43,620 nt of DNA from JABDPF01 sp036351575 (lineage in GTDB: Bacteria; Pseudomonadota; Gammaproteobacteria; Xanthomonadales; SZUA-36), in contig JAZBPJ010000097.1 of the NCBI GenBank assembly GCA_036351575.1, forward strand, positions 1 to 43,620, read 5' to 3'. Position numbers and translations under genes: made by a program. Shown here piece by piece: positions 7,904-15,242 of the stretch; within the stretch, counting starts at the first letter, position 1, and each line of letters begins with the position of its first letter. A model generated the notes under the pieces. The model saw nothing but the letters and a program-made list of their open reading frames with translations. It searched no databases and had not been told where the DNA came from.

Positions 7904-9088
7904 ATGAATTTCAAGAACCGTATCGAAGACACCCTCCAGGAAATCCGCGACGCCGGGCTGTTCAAGACCGAGCGCGTCATCACCACGCCGCAAAGCGTGG
8001 AGATCAGGGTCCAGGAAGGCGCCGAGGTGCTGAACTTCTGCGCCAACAACTACCTCGGCCTGGCCGACAACCCGGAGGTCATCGCCGCCGCCCACGAGGC
8101 CCTGGACGATCACGGCTTCGGCCTCGCCTCGGTGCGCTTCATCTGCGGCACCCAGGACCTGCACAAGAAACTGGAGCGGACCATTTCCGGTTTCTTCGGC
8201 ACCGACGATACGATCCTCTACACCTCCTGCTTTGACGCCAACGGCGGCCTGTTCGAAACCCTGCTGGGACCGGAGGATGCAGTCATTTCGGACGCCCTCA
8301 ACCACGCCTCGATCATCGACGGCATCCGCCTGTGCAAGGCCCAGCGCCACCGCTACCCGAACAGCGACATGGCGGCGCTGGAAAAAGCCCTGCAGGAAAC
8401 GCAGGACTGCCGCACGCGGCTGATCGCCACCGACGGCGCCTTCAGCATGGACGGCTATATCGCGAAGCTGGACGAGATTACCGCGCTGGCCGAAAAATAC
8501 GATGCCCTGGTCATGGTGGACGACAGCCACGCCACCGGCTTTCTCGGCCCCACCGGGCGGGGTTCGGCCGAACACCACGGCGTGATGGAGCGGATCGATA
8601 TCTTCACCTCTACCCTGGGCAAGGCGCTGGGCGGCGGTTCGGGCGGTTTTACCACCGGCCGCCAGGAAATCATCGACCTGCTGCGCCAGCGTTCGCGACC
8701 TTACCTGTTTTCCAACACCTTGCCGCCGCCGCTGGTCAATGCCGGCATCAAGGTTTTCGAAATGCTGTCGGAGACCACCGCTCTGCGCGACCGGCTGGAA
8801 GAAAACACCCGTTATTTCCGCGCGGGCATGACGGCGGCCGGCTTCGACATCAAGGAAGGCATGCACCCGATCGTGCCGGTGATGCTGTACGACGCACCGC
8901 TGTCCCAGGAATTTGCCGCGAAACTGCTCGAGGAAGGCATCTACGTGATCGGGTTCTTCTTCCCGGTGGTGCCGAAGAACGAGGCGCGCATCCGCGTGCA
9001 GGTCTCGGCGGCCCACAGCAAGGACCACCTGGACCGCGCCATCGCGGCGTTCACGAAGGTCGGCAAAGAGCTCGGCGTTATCGGTTGA
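7904..9088 (+). CDS. kbl: glycine C-acetyltransferase (2-amino-3-ketobutyrate CoA ligase)
   Basis: A 394-residue PLP-dependent alpha-oxoamine synthase that cleaves 2-amino-3-ketobutyrate with CoA to glycine and acetyl-CoA in threonine breakdown. It aligns with Kbl from the first residues (MNFKNRIEDTLQEIRDAGL). Visible motifs are the early FCANNYLGLAD, VMVDDSHATGFLGPTGRGS, and STLGKALGGGSGG with Lys240 as the Schiff-base lysine. Length equals the family standard (~397). The usual partner tdh (threonine dehydrogenase) is not next to it; the gene is followed by a long palindromic gap and a convergent gene. Confidence 0.93.
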   Translation: MNFKNRIEDTLQEIRDAGLFKTERVITTPQSVEIRVQEGAEVLNFCANNYLGLADNPEVIAAAHEALDDHGFGLASVRFICGTQDLHKKLERTISGFFGTDDTILYTSCFDANGGLFETLLGPEDAVISDALNHASIIDGIRLCKAQRHRYPNSDMAALEKALQETQDCRTRLIATDGAFSMDGYIAKLDEITALAEKYDALVMVDDSHATGFLGPTGRGSAEHHGVMERIDIFTSTLGKALGGGSGGFTTGRQEIIDLLRQRSRPYLFSNTLPPPLVNAGIKVFEMLSETTALRDRLEENTRYFRAGMTAAGFDIKEGMHPIVPVMLYDAPLSQEFAAKLLEEGIYVIGFFFPVVPKNEARIRVQVSAAHSKDHLDRAIAAFTKVGKELGVIG

Positions 9089-9094
9089 TATCCA

Positions 9095-9116
9095 GAGTCG
9101 CCCGGCGGCAAGACTC
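9095..9116 (+). other. hairpin just after kbl
   Basis: GAGTC (9095-9099) pairs with GACTC (9112-9116), and inside it GCC (9100-9102) pairs with GGC (9107-9109) around a CGGC loop, leaving a two-A bulge. It starts 6 bases after the kbl stop codon. It has no T-tract, so it may end or stabilise the kbl transcript; terminator status is uncertain. Confidence 0.4.
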
Positions 9117-9142
9117 GGCATGTTCATAACCCGGCCGCGGCA

Positions 9143-9244
9143 GCGTATACCCCTTTCCAGGGGACGCTCGCTCGCGCGCACGTCCATGTGCTGCTCTTCT
9201 TGCCGCCGTCCAGGCGGCAAAAGCCCCTGGTAAGGGGTATACGC
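9143..9244. repeat. 102-bp element with 21-bp terminal inverted repeats and internal hairpin
   Basis: The 21-bp arms at 9143-9163 and 9224-9244 are inverted copies with a single mismatch (20/21), starting GCGTATACCCC. Inside, TTGCCGCC (9200-9207) and GGCGGCAA (9213-9220) form a perfect 8-bp hairpin with a GTCCA loop. GGACG (9162-9166) can pair with CGTCC (9181-9185) as an alternative branch. The whole can fold as an outer stem with one or two inner branches. It lies in the gap between two convergent genes and has no coding signal. It could be a miniature mobile or REP-like palindromic element, a structured RNA, or a bidirectional transcription-end structure; the sequence does not decide. Confidence 0.65.
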
Positions 9245-9354
9245 CACCACGGCCTGCAGTCTTTCATCCGTGCGAATCGCGCATCCGGCAGGTTTCCGCC
9301 AGAGCCACCAGGGCGGATCGGGCAGCCATAAAGTGAGGCGCCGAGCGTTTGACT

Positions 9355-9434
9355 GATCCAGGGGTCAATTGGCCCGGACGGACAATTGAGCTTCGAAGGT
9401 GTCATGGATGCGCCTTCGAAGCGACCCCTGTATC
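9355..9434. repeat. palindromic three-way-junction element
   Basis: Three nested inverted repeats fit together almost without unpaired bases. The outer stem is CAGGGGT (9359-9365) with ACCCCTG (9424-9430), extended by GAT/ATC across one mismatch. Branch 1 is CAATTG (9366-9371) with CAATTG (9383-9388). Branch 2 is GCTTCGAAGG (9390-9399) with CCTTCGAAGC (9413-9422), a perfect 10-bp stem with a 13-base loop. This is a cloverleaf-like fold that is unlikely by chance. It is neither a tRNA (no TPsiC arm or anticodon layout) nor an attC site (no terminal GTTRRRY/RYYYAAC boxes). A REP/BIME-type palindrome or a structured RNA are the main options. Confidence 0.65.
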
Positions 9435-9541
9435 GGTAAAACGCGAGGGCACCCCGCAGGGGCGCTGAAACAGGCGCACGAGCCGGCCCGGTGGGTCAGG
9501 CGATGAAACTTCGGGGAAAGCTGACGCGACTGAAGCCGCTC

Positions 9542-10477
9542 CTACATCATCGCGTTTTCGCGCAGCCGCTGGAGCAGGAACTCGTGCGCCGACAGCGGTT
9601 CAGGATAACGGTTCGGGTTGTCACCCGTGATGCACTGGGGCAGCGTTTCGATCACGAAATCCGGGTCGGGGTGAATGAAAAACGGAATCGAGTAACGCGC
9701 CTGTCCGGCCCGTTCCGCCGGCGGGTTGACCACGCGGTGCGGCGTGGAAGGGAGAACGTGGTTGCTGAGCCGCTTCATCATGTCGCCCACGTTGACGACG
9801 ATCGTGCCCGGAATGCTCGTCACCGGCACCCAGCCGCCGTCACGGGCAAGGATTTCCAGGCCGGCGTCGCTGGAGCCGATCAGCAGGGTGATCAGGTTGA
9901 TGTCCTCGTGCTGCGCTGCGCGCACGGCGGGGCCGGCAGACCCGCTCAGCGGCGGGTAGTGGATCGCCCTGAGGATACTGTTGCCGCGGCGAACCGGCTC
10001 ATCGAACCAGTCTTCCGGCAAACCGAGCGAGCGCGCGATGATGCCCAGGATACGTCGTCCCAGCTTATCGAGGCGCCCGTACAGCGCCATCACGCTGTTA
10101 CGGAATCCAGGCACTTCCCGCGGCCAGCGGTTGGGACGCATGATCTCAGGCCAGGGGTTGTCCGGGCCCATTTCACGGCCGGTGTGCCAAAACTCCTTGA
10201 GGTCCGGAACCGGGTTGTCGCGGGCGTGCTCGGTTCCCAGGGGCGTGTATCCGCGTTGCCCCCCATCGACGGATCGGTAAGTGCACTTCACCTCCGCAGG
10301 CAGCGCAAAAAAATCCAGGATGTCGTCATACGCGGCGTCGATCACGCCCTGAGGTATACCGTGATTGCGGAAACCGCAGAAACCGTATTCACGGTAGGCG
10401 GCGCCCGCTTCCCTGACCAGGGCGACCGCATCTTTTTCCAGGCGGCCCAGGTCGAGCACGGGCACTTCGCGGGCCAT
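9542..10477 (-). CDS. isopenicillin-N-synthase-like 2OG-Fe(II) dioxygenase
   Basis: A 311-residue non-haem iron oxygenase. It has the N-terminal DIOX_N region (VPVLDLGRL ... GFCGFRNHGI) and a double-stranded beta-helix core with iron ligands His190 and Asp192 (QHEDINLITLL) and His247 (PSTPHRVVNPP). Arg261 and Ser263 in RYSIPFF bind 2-oxoglutarate carboxylate. These residues predict a working 2OG-dependent hydroxylase or oxidase. The substrate cannot be read from sequence; bacterial relatives act on amino acids, flavonoid-like compounds or unknown small molecules. The ATG is only 2 bp after the glmM stop codon, so it is co-transcribed with rlmE-ftsH-glmM, though a functional link is not evident. 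Confidence 0.87.
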   Translation of the reverse strand: MAREVPVLDLGRLEKDAVALVREAGAAYREYGFCGFRNHGIPQGVIDAAYDDILDFFALPAEVKCTYRSVDGGQRGYTPLGTEHARDNPVPDLKEFWHTGREMGPDNPWPEIMRPNRWPREVPGFRNSVMALYGRLDKLGRRILGIIARSLGLPEDWFDEPVRRGNSILRAIHYPPLSGSAGPAVRAAQHEDINLITLLIGSSDAGLEILARDGGWVPVTSIPGTIVVNVGDMMKRLSNHVLPSTPHRVVNPPAERAGQARYSIPFFIHPDPDFVIETLPQCITGDNPNRYPEPLSAHEFLLQRLRENAMM

Positions 10478-10479
10478 GG

Positions 10480-11826
10480 TCAGCCGCCCAGTTCGGACCG
10501 GACCGTGTCCGCCAGCTGCTCGGTCAGGCGTTGAACCAGCGCCTGGTCGGCGCCTTCGAGGGTGACGCGGACCAGGGGTTCGGTACCCGAGGGCCGCAGG
10601 ATGACCCGCCCCGCGCCCGCGAGTTCCCTTTCGATCTCGGCAACAGCCTGCTGCAGTCGTTTCGACTGATCCAGCCTGTCTTTTCCGGCAGGCGAGACGG
10701 GCACGTTGATCATCGTCTGGGGATACTTCTCCATGCCGGTTTTCAGCTCTTTCAGGCTCTTTCCGCTCGACGCCATCAGCTCCAGCACGATCAGCGCGCT
10801 GACCATGCCGTCCCCGGTGCTCGCCCGGTCCAGCGCGAGCACGTGCCCCGATGCTTCCCCGCCCAGCAGCCAGCCCCTGCTGAGCAAGGCCTGGTGAACA
10901 TAGCGGTCACCCACGTCCACGCGGATAAAGGGGATATCGAGGCGCGCAAGGGCCTGCTCCAGGCCGAAATTGGACATCAGCGTACCCACGACGCCGCCAT
11001 GGAACGTACCCTCGGCCTTGCGCGCACTGGCGATGATATACAGCATGTCGTCGCCGTCGACGAGGTTGCCCTCGGCATCGGCCATCACCACCCGGTCACC
11101 GTCACCGTCCAGCGCGATACCGACGTCAGCGCCGGTATCGATCACGTGCTGCAGCATTGCTGCGGGCGCCGTCGAACCGCAGTTCTCATTGATATTGGTG
11201 CCGTTGGGTTCGTCGCCGATACAGCTCACATTCGCGCCCAGCTCCCTCAGGATGGCCGGGGCAACGCGATAGGTCGCACCGTTTGCGCAGTCGAGGGCGA
11301 CCTTCATTCCGTTCAGCAGCGTGCCGAACGGCATCGTTCCCTTGCAGAACTCGATGTAGCGGCCGGCCGCATCGTCCACCCGGGCCGCCCTGCCCATGTC
11401 CTCGGCGCCGACAGTCTGGAACGGCCGGTCGATTTCTTCCTCGATCGCCAGTTCGATGTCGTCCGCCAGTTTTTCACCGGTCTCGGAAAAAAACTTGATG
11501 CCGTTGTCTTCGTAGGAGTTGTGGGAAGCGGAGATGACGATACCCGCACAGGCATAGAGAGTGCGAGTGAGATAGGCAACGCCGGGCGTGGGCATGGGTC
11601 CCAACAGCAGAACGTTGGCGCCGCCGGCGGCGAGCCCCGCTTCCAGCGCCGATTCGAACATGTAGCCGGAAACGCGCGTGTCCTTGCCGATGACCACCGC
11701 ACGCTCGTCGTTCCTGGCGAGCACGACCCCGGCCGCTCGGCCCAGCCGAAGGACCCAATCGGCCGTGATGGGAAATTCACCCACCCGGCCACGAACGCCA
11801 TCCGTTCCGAAGTATTTGCGACTCAT
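10480..11826 (-). CDS. glmM: phosphoglucosamine mutase
   Basis: A 448-residue phosphohexomutase that converts glucosamine-6-phosphate to glucosamine-1-phosphate for UDP-GlcNAc, peptidoglycan and LPS synthesis. The start MSRKYFGTDGVRG is the family signature. The phosphoserine loop is VISASHNSYEDNG with Ser101, the metal loop DGDGDRV is near residue 240, and the C-terminal phosphate-binding loop is RPSGTEPLVRV. Length is standard. It lies 64 bp downstream of ftsH; in E. coli folP sits between these two genes, and here it is missing. Confidence 0.96.
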   Translation of the reverse strand: MSRKYFGTDGVRGRVGEFPITADWVLRLGRAAGVVLARNDERAVVIGKDTRVSGYMFESALEAGLAAGGANVLLLGPMPTPGVAYLTRTLYACAGIVISASHNSYEDNGIKFFSETGEKLADDIELAIEEEIDRPFQTVGAEDMGRAARVDDAAGRYIEFCKGTMPFGTLLNGMKVALDCANGATYRVAPAILRELGANVSCIGDEPNGTNINENCGSTAPAAMLQHVIDTGADVGIALDGDGDRVVMADAEGNLVDGDDMLYIIASARKAEGTFHGGVVGTLMSNFGLEQALARLDIPFIRVDVGDRYVHQALLSRGWLLGGEASGHVLALDRASTGDGMVSALIVLELMASSGKSLKELKTGMEKYPQTMINVPVSPAGKDRLDQSKRLQQAVAEIERELAGAGRVILRPSGTEPLVRVTLEGADQALVQRLTEQLADTVRSELGG

Positions 11827-11890
11827 TCAGCGATTCTAACGCTGCCTGCGCATGATGTCTCGCGGCGGAAAGAGCACCCGCCGCGCATTC

Positions 11891-13819
11891 TCAGACCTGT
11901 TCTGCCGGACCGCCGATCGTGCTGTGGCCCTCTTCGCCCGCCGGCTTTTCAGCGTCATCACCGGGTTCGGAACTGCCATCCTGCCAGCCCTCGGGCGGAT
12001 CCGGCTCACGGCCCTCCATGATCTGGTCGATCTGGGAGGTATCGATGGTCTCGTAGCGGATCAACGCGTCCGCCATGAGGTGCAGTTTCTCCATGTTGGA
12101 CCCGATCAGGTCTTTCGCCTTGCCGTGAGCGGCATCGATGATGGCCCGAACCTCCTTGTCGATCAGTCGGGCGGTATCGTCAGACACGTGTTTGTGCTGC
12201 GTGACCGACCGGCCGAGGAACACCTCGTCCTCGTCTTCTGAGTAGGTCAGCGGGCCGAGATTTTCCGTCAGGCCCCACTTGGTGACCATGTTGCGCGCAA
12301 TGGCTGTGGCGCGCTCGATGTCGTTCGAAGCGCCGGTGGTCACGTTCTCCTTGCCGAAAATCAGTTCCTCGGCGACACGGCCGCCAAACAGGCTGGCCAG
12401 CTGGCTGTCCAGCTGCTTGCGCGAGATGCTGTACTTGTCCTGCTCCGGAAGGAACATCGTGACACCCAGCGCGCGGCCGCGCGGAATGATCGTGACCTTG
12501 TACACCGGATCGTGTTCCGGCACCAGGCGGCCGACGATGGCGTGTCCGGCCTCGTGGTAGGCGGTGAGTTTCTTTTCGTTCTCGGACATGACCATGGAGC
12601 GCCGTTCCGAGCCCATCATGATCTTGTCCTTGGCCCGGTCCATGTGGTCCATGCCGACCAGCCGCGCATTGTCACGTGCGGCGAACAGCGCCGCTTCGTT
12701 GACCAGGTTCGCCAGGTCCGCGCCGGAGAATCCGGGCGTGCCGCGCGCGATCACCTTGGCGTTCACGTCGTCGTCGATCGGCACCTTGCGCATGTGGACC
12801 TTGAGAATCGCCTCGCGTCCGCGAATATCGGGCAGAGGCACCACCACCTGGCGATCGAAACGCCCCGGCCGCAGCAGCGCCGGGTCAAGCACGTCGGGCC
12901 GGTTGGTCGCGGCGATCACGATGACACCTTCACCGCCCTCGAAGCCGTCCATTTCGACCAGCAACTGGTTAAGGGTCTGCTCGCGCTCGTCGTGCCCGCC
13001 GCCCAGGCCGGCGCCACGGTGGCGGCCGACCGCGTCAATCTCGTCGATGAAAATGATGCACGGCGCGTGTTTCTTGGCCTGTTCGAACATGTCGCGCACG
13101 CGGGACGCGCCGACACCGACAAACATCTCCACGAAGTCCGAGCCGGAAATGGAGAAAAAGGGCACTTTCGCTTCGCCCGCAATGGCCCTGGCCAGCAGTG
13201 TCTTGCCCGTGCCGGGCGATCCGACCATCAGAACACCGCGCGGAATATGGCCGCCGAGTTTCTGGAATTTGCCGGGGTTGCGCAGGAATTCGACCAGCTC
13301 ACCGACTTCTTCCTTGGCTTCCTCCACGCCCGCGACATCCTCGAATGTCACCTTGACCTGGTCCTCGCCCTGCAGCTTGGCGCGGCTCTTGCCGAAAGAC
13401 ATCGCGCCGCGGCCGCCGCTGCCGCCGCCCTGCATCTGGCGCATGAAATAGACCCATACGCCGATCAGCAGCAGGATCGGTGCGATACCGATGAGCAGTT
13501 CAACCAGCACCGAACGTTCCTCGGGTTCTTCCGCGGTGAACTTGACGCCGTTTTCCACCAGGTCGTTGACCAACTGGTCGTCGGGCGGGCCAAAGGTCTC
13601 GAACGCCTGGCCATCGCCCATCGTGCCGTTGATTCCCCAACCGCTGGGCGTGCTCTGGATTTGCACTTCCACTACTTCTCCGTTGCGCACATCCTCGAGG
13701 AATTCCGAGTAGGGAATGGAATTCTGCACCGTGCCGACATTGGCGTAGTGATTGAAAATGGAGACGAGGACAATGGCGATGATTGCCCAGGTCAGCAGTT
13801 GTTTGGCAAGGTCGTTCAA
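11891..13819 (-). CDS. ftsH: ATP-dependent zinc metalloprotease FtsH
   Basis: A 642-residue membrane-anchored AAA+ protease that degrades damaged membrane proteins and regulators such as LpxC and sigma-32. Transmembrane segments lie at about 8-27 and 104-126, bracketing a periplasmic domain. The Walker A motif is GSPGTGKT (200-207), Walker B is IIFIDEID (255-262), the second region of homology lies near 306-323, and the zinc site is HEAGH at 422-426. The C-terminal tail is acidic and Pro/Gly-rich. It is 30 bp downstream of rlmE, the conserved rlmE-ftsH pair. The first position of the P-loop is Ser where many FtsH have Pro (GPPGTGKT), which is tolerated. Confidence 0.97.
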   Translation of the reverse strand: MNDLAKQLLTWAIIAIVLVSIFNHYANVGTVQNSIPYSEFLEDVRNGEVVEVQIQSTPSGWGINGTMGDGQAFETFGPPDDQLVNDLVENGVKFTAEEPEERSVLVELLIGIAPILLLIGVWVYFMRQMQGGGSGGRGAMSFGKSRAKLQGEDQVKVTFEDVAGVEEAKEEVGELVEFLRNPGKFQKLGGHIPRGVLMVGSPGTGKTLLARAIAGEAKVPFFSISGSDFVEMFVGVGASRVRDMFEQAKKHAPCIIFIDEIDAVGRHRGAGLGGGHDEREQTLNQLLVEMDGFEGGEGVIVIAATNRPDVLDPALLRPGRFDRQVVVPLPDIRGREAILKVHMRKVPIDDDVNAKVIARGTPGFSGADLANLVNEAALFAARDNARLVGMDHMDRAKDKIMMGSERRSMVMSENEKKLTAYHEAGHAIVGRLVPEHDPVYKVTIIPRGRALGVTMFLPEQDKYSISRKQLDSQLASLFGGRVAEELIFGKENVTTGASNDIERATAIARNMVTKWGLTENLGPLTYSEDEDEVFLGRSVTQHKHVSDDTARLIDKEVRAIIDAAHGKAKDLIGSNMEKLHLMADALIRYETIDTSQIDQIMEGREPDPPEGWQDGSSEPGDDAEKPAGEEGHSTIGGPAEQV

Positions 13820-13849
13820 GTCTCAATCCTCGTCTGTTTCGTCTTCACT

Positions 13850-14473
13850 TTATTGCACTTTCCGCCCACGGGCCAGCAGGTATACTTCCTTGCTTCGCGG
13901 CCGTGAAGCCTTCGGTTTTTTCACCTGGACCTTTTCGAACAGCGCGCGCACGTCGCGAACATAGCTGTCGAAATCAGCGCCCTGAAACAGTTTGACCACG
14001 AAACCGCCGCCCTGTTTCAGGTGCTCCCGCACGAACTCCAGCGCGAGTTCTGCGAGGTACATGGCCCTGGCCTGGTCGATGGCCGCCACTCCACTCATAT
14101 TGGGTGCCATGTCCGACAACACAAGATCGACGGGCTCGCCGCCCAATTCCGCCTCCAGGCGGTGCAGCGGCTCGTCCTCGGTGAAGTCGCCGTGGATAAA
14201 GACCACGCCGGGCAAAGGCTCCATGTCCAGGATGTCCAGGCCGATCACGCGGCCCCCGTCACCAACCAGGGGCGCCGCGACCTGGCACCAGCCCCCGGGC
14301 GCCGCGCCGAGGTCGACGACGGTCATTCCGGGCCGGATCAACTCGTGCTTTTCCTGCAGCTCGATCAACTTGAACGCCGACCTCGAGCGCAGGCCCTGCT
14401 GCTGCGCCATCTTCACGTAGGCATCGTCGAAATGCTCCGCAAGCCAACGCTTGCTGCTTTTGCTCTTGCCCAT
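13850..14473 (-). CDS. rlmE: 23S rRNA (uridine-2552-2'-O)-methyltransferase RlmE
   Basis: A 207-residue enzyme (FtsJ/RrmJ) that methylates U2552 in the ribosomal A-loop late in 50S assembly. I choose the ATG at 14473 (MGKSKSSKRWLAEH) because it gives the family length and N-terminus; the longer open frame upstream has no homology. The SAM motif is VVDLGAAPGGW (52-62). The catalytic tetrad K-D-K-E is Lys35, Asp121, Lys161 and Glu196, each shifted by three from the E. coli numbering. It is the first gene of the leftward rlmE-ftsH-glmM unit, divergent from yhbY with 73 bp between the starts. Confidence 0.96.
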   Translation of the reverse strand: MGKSKSSKRWLAEHFDDAYVKMAQQQGLRSRSAFKLIELQEKHELIRPGMTVVDLGAAPGGWCQVAAPLVGDGGRVIGLDILDMEPLPGVVFIHGDFTEDEPLHRLEAELGGEPVDLVLSDMAPNMSGVAAIDQARAMYLAELALEFVREHLKQGGGFVVKLFQGADFDSYVRDVRALFEKVQVKKPKASRPRSKEVYLLARGRKVQ

Positions 14474-14491
14474 ACTCCGCCTGCGCCCTCG

Positions 14492-14500
14492 TGATAGAAT
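14492..14500 (+). promoter_or_regulatory. extended -10 promoter candidate for yhbY
   Basis: TGATAGAAT combines a TG-n extension with a TAGAAT hexamer, 46 bases before the yhbY ATG, in the divergent gap with rlmE. No good -35 hexamer is seen, which fits an extended -10 promoter. Sequence-only prediction. Confidence 0.4.
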
Positions 14501-14546
14501 CCGCTGCCACGACACGTCTCCAGTTTGCCACAGCCGGAATTTCGAT

Positions 14547-14840
14547 ATGACATTAAGCAACCGCCAGTTACGCCATCTCCGCGGACTGTGCCACCACCTG
14601 AAACCGGTGGTCACCGTGGCTGATAAAGGTCTGACCGAAAACGTCATGAACGAAATAGAAACCGCGCTGGAGCGGCACGAACTGGTCAAGATCAAGCTGC
14701 GCTCCGACCGCGACACCCGTGCCGCCTGGATCAGCGAGATCACGCGGCAGTGCGGCGCCGAAACGATACAGACCATCGGCCAGGTGGTCAGCGTGTTCCG
14801 CCGCAACCCCGAAAAGCCCGTTATCGAGATACCTGCCTGA
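14547..14840 (+). CDS. yhbY: ribosome assembly RNA-binding protein YhbY (CRM domain)
   Basis: A 97-residue single-domain CRS1/YhbY protein. I take the ATG at 14547 (MTLSNRQLRHLRGLCHHL), which gives the usual ~97-residue length; the open frame runs further upstream without homology. The conserved core includes LKPVVTVADKGLTENVMNEI and the later KIKLRSDRDTRAAW; the GxxG-like loop of the KH fold is altered (VADKG) as in other family members. The protein binds pre-50S ribosomal particles. It is divergent from rlmE, a common arrangement in gammaproteobacteria. Confidence 0.93.
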   Translation: MTLSNRQLRHLRGLCHHLKPVVTVADKGLTENVMNEIETALERHELVKIKLRSDRDTRAAWISEITRQCGAETIQTIGQVVSVFRRNPEKPVIEIPA

Positions 14841-14848
14841 ATCGAACC

Positions 14849-15232
14849 ATGGAACTCACGCTGCACAAACCCGGCGATCACAATTTCATCCGTTCGGTCG
14901 GGCGTAACGGCATTACCGTCAAGGATGAAGTGTACCGGGACAGCCTGATCGTATCGGCCGACGCGCTCATTCCCGACTGGCCGGTCCGCTCGATGAAGGA
15001 AATTACCGCGGCGCATTTCCAGGCCGTGGTGGAACTGGGACCCGAGGTCGTTTTGCTCGGCACCGGAGAAAAGCAGGCGTTCCTGCCGCCCGAAATCATG
15101 ATGTCTCTTTATTCCAAAGGTATCGGGGTGGAAGCGATGACGACCGAAGCGGCCTGTCGAACGTTCAACGTGCTGCTCTCAGAAGACCGCAATGCGGTCG
15201 CCGCCCTGATCGCGATAAGCGAGGCGGGCTGA
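14849..15232 (+). CDS. Mth938-like domain (DUF498) protein
   Basis: A 127-residue protein beginning MELTLHKPGDHNFIRSVG, with the family signature LGTGEKQAFLPPEI (about 70-83) and a following GVEAMTTEAACRTFNVL. Bacterial members have the same fold as mammalian NDUFAF3 and archaeal Mth938; their role is not established. It starts 8 bp after yhbY, so the two are probably co-transcribed. Its stop is only 10 bp from the convergent rpoS stop. No signal peptide is seen. Confidence 0.85.
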   Translation: MELTLHKPGDHNFIRSVGRNGITVKDEVYRDSLIVSADALIPDWPVRSMKEITAAHFQAVVELGPEVVLLGTGEKQAFLPPEIMMSLYSKGIGVEAMTTEAACRTFNVLLSEDRNAVAALIAISEAG

Positions 15233-15242
15233 GCACCGCCGC

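Larger units (their letters stand above)
9089..9541. other. 453-bp convergent intergenic region without a supported gene
   Basis: This is the only gap above 300 bases in the window, between kbl (plus) and the 2OG-oxygenase gene (minus). It contains the hairpin at 9095-9116, the 102-bp inverted-repeat element (9143-9244), the three-way-junction element (9355-9434), and a small GC hairpin at 9449-9465 (CCCC-GCA-GGGG with outer pairs). Open frames here are short and low-complexity and follow the palindromes rather than any recognisable protein. Confidence 0.7.

Noticed and set aside
9124..9405. A 93-codon minus-strand open frame in the kbl downstream gap
   Set aside because: It runs through the palindromic elements, lacks any recognisable domain or signal, and is best explained by repeat sequence in GC-rich DNA.
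9355..9434. Integron attC site or tRNA-like gene
   Set aside because: No R'/R'' boxes of the GTTRRRY type, no integrase or cassette genes, and no conserved tRNA arm sequences or CCA-compatible acceptor stem.
13850..15016. A 388-codon version of the rlmE frame
   Set aside because: The upstream part would cover yhbY antisense; the ATG at 14473 gives the exact family length and catalytic numbering.
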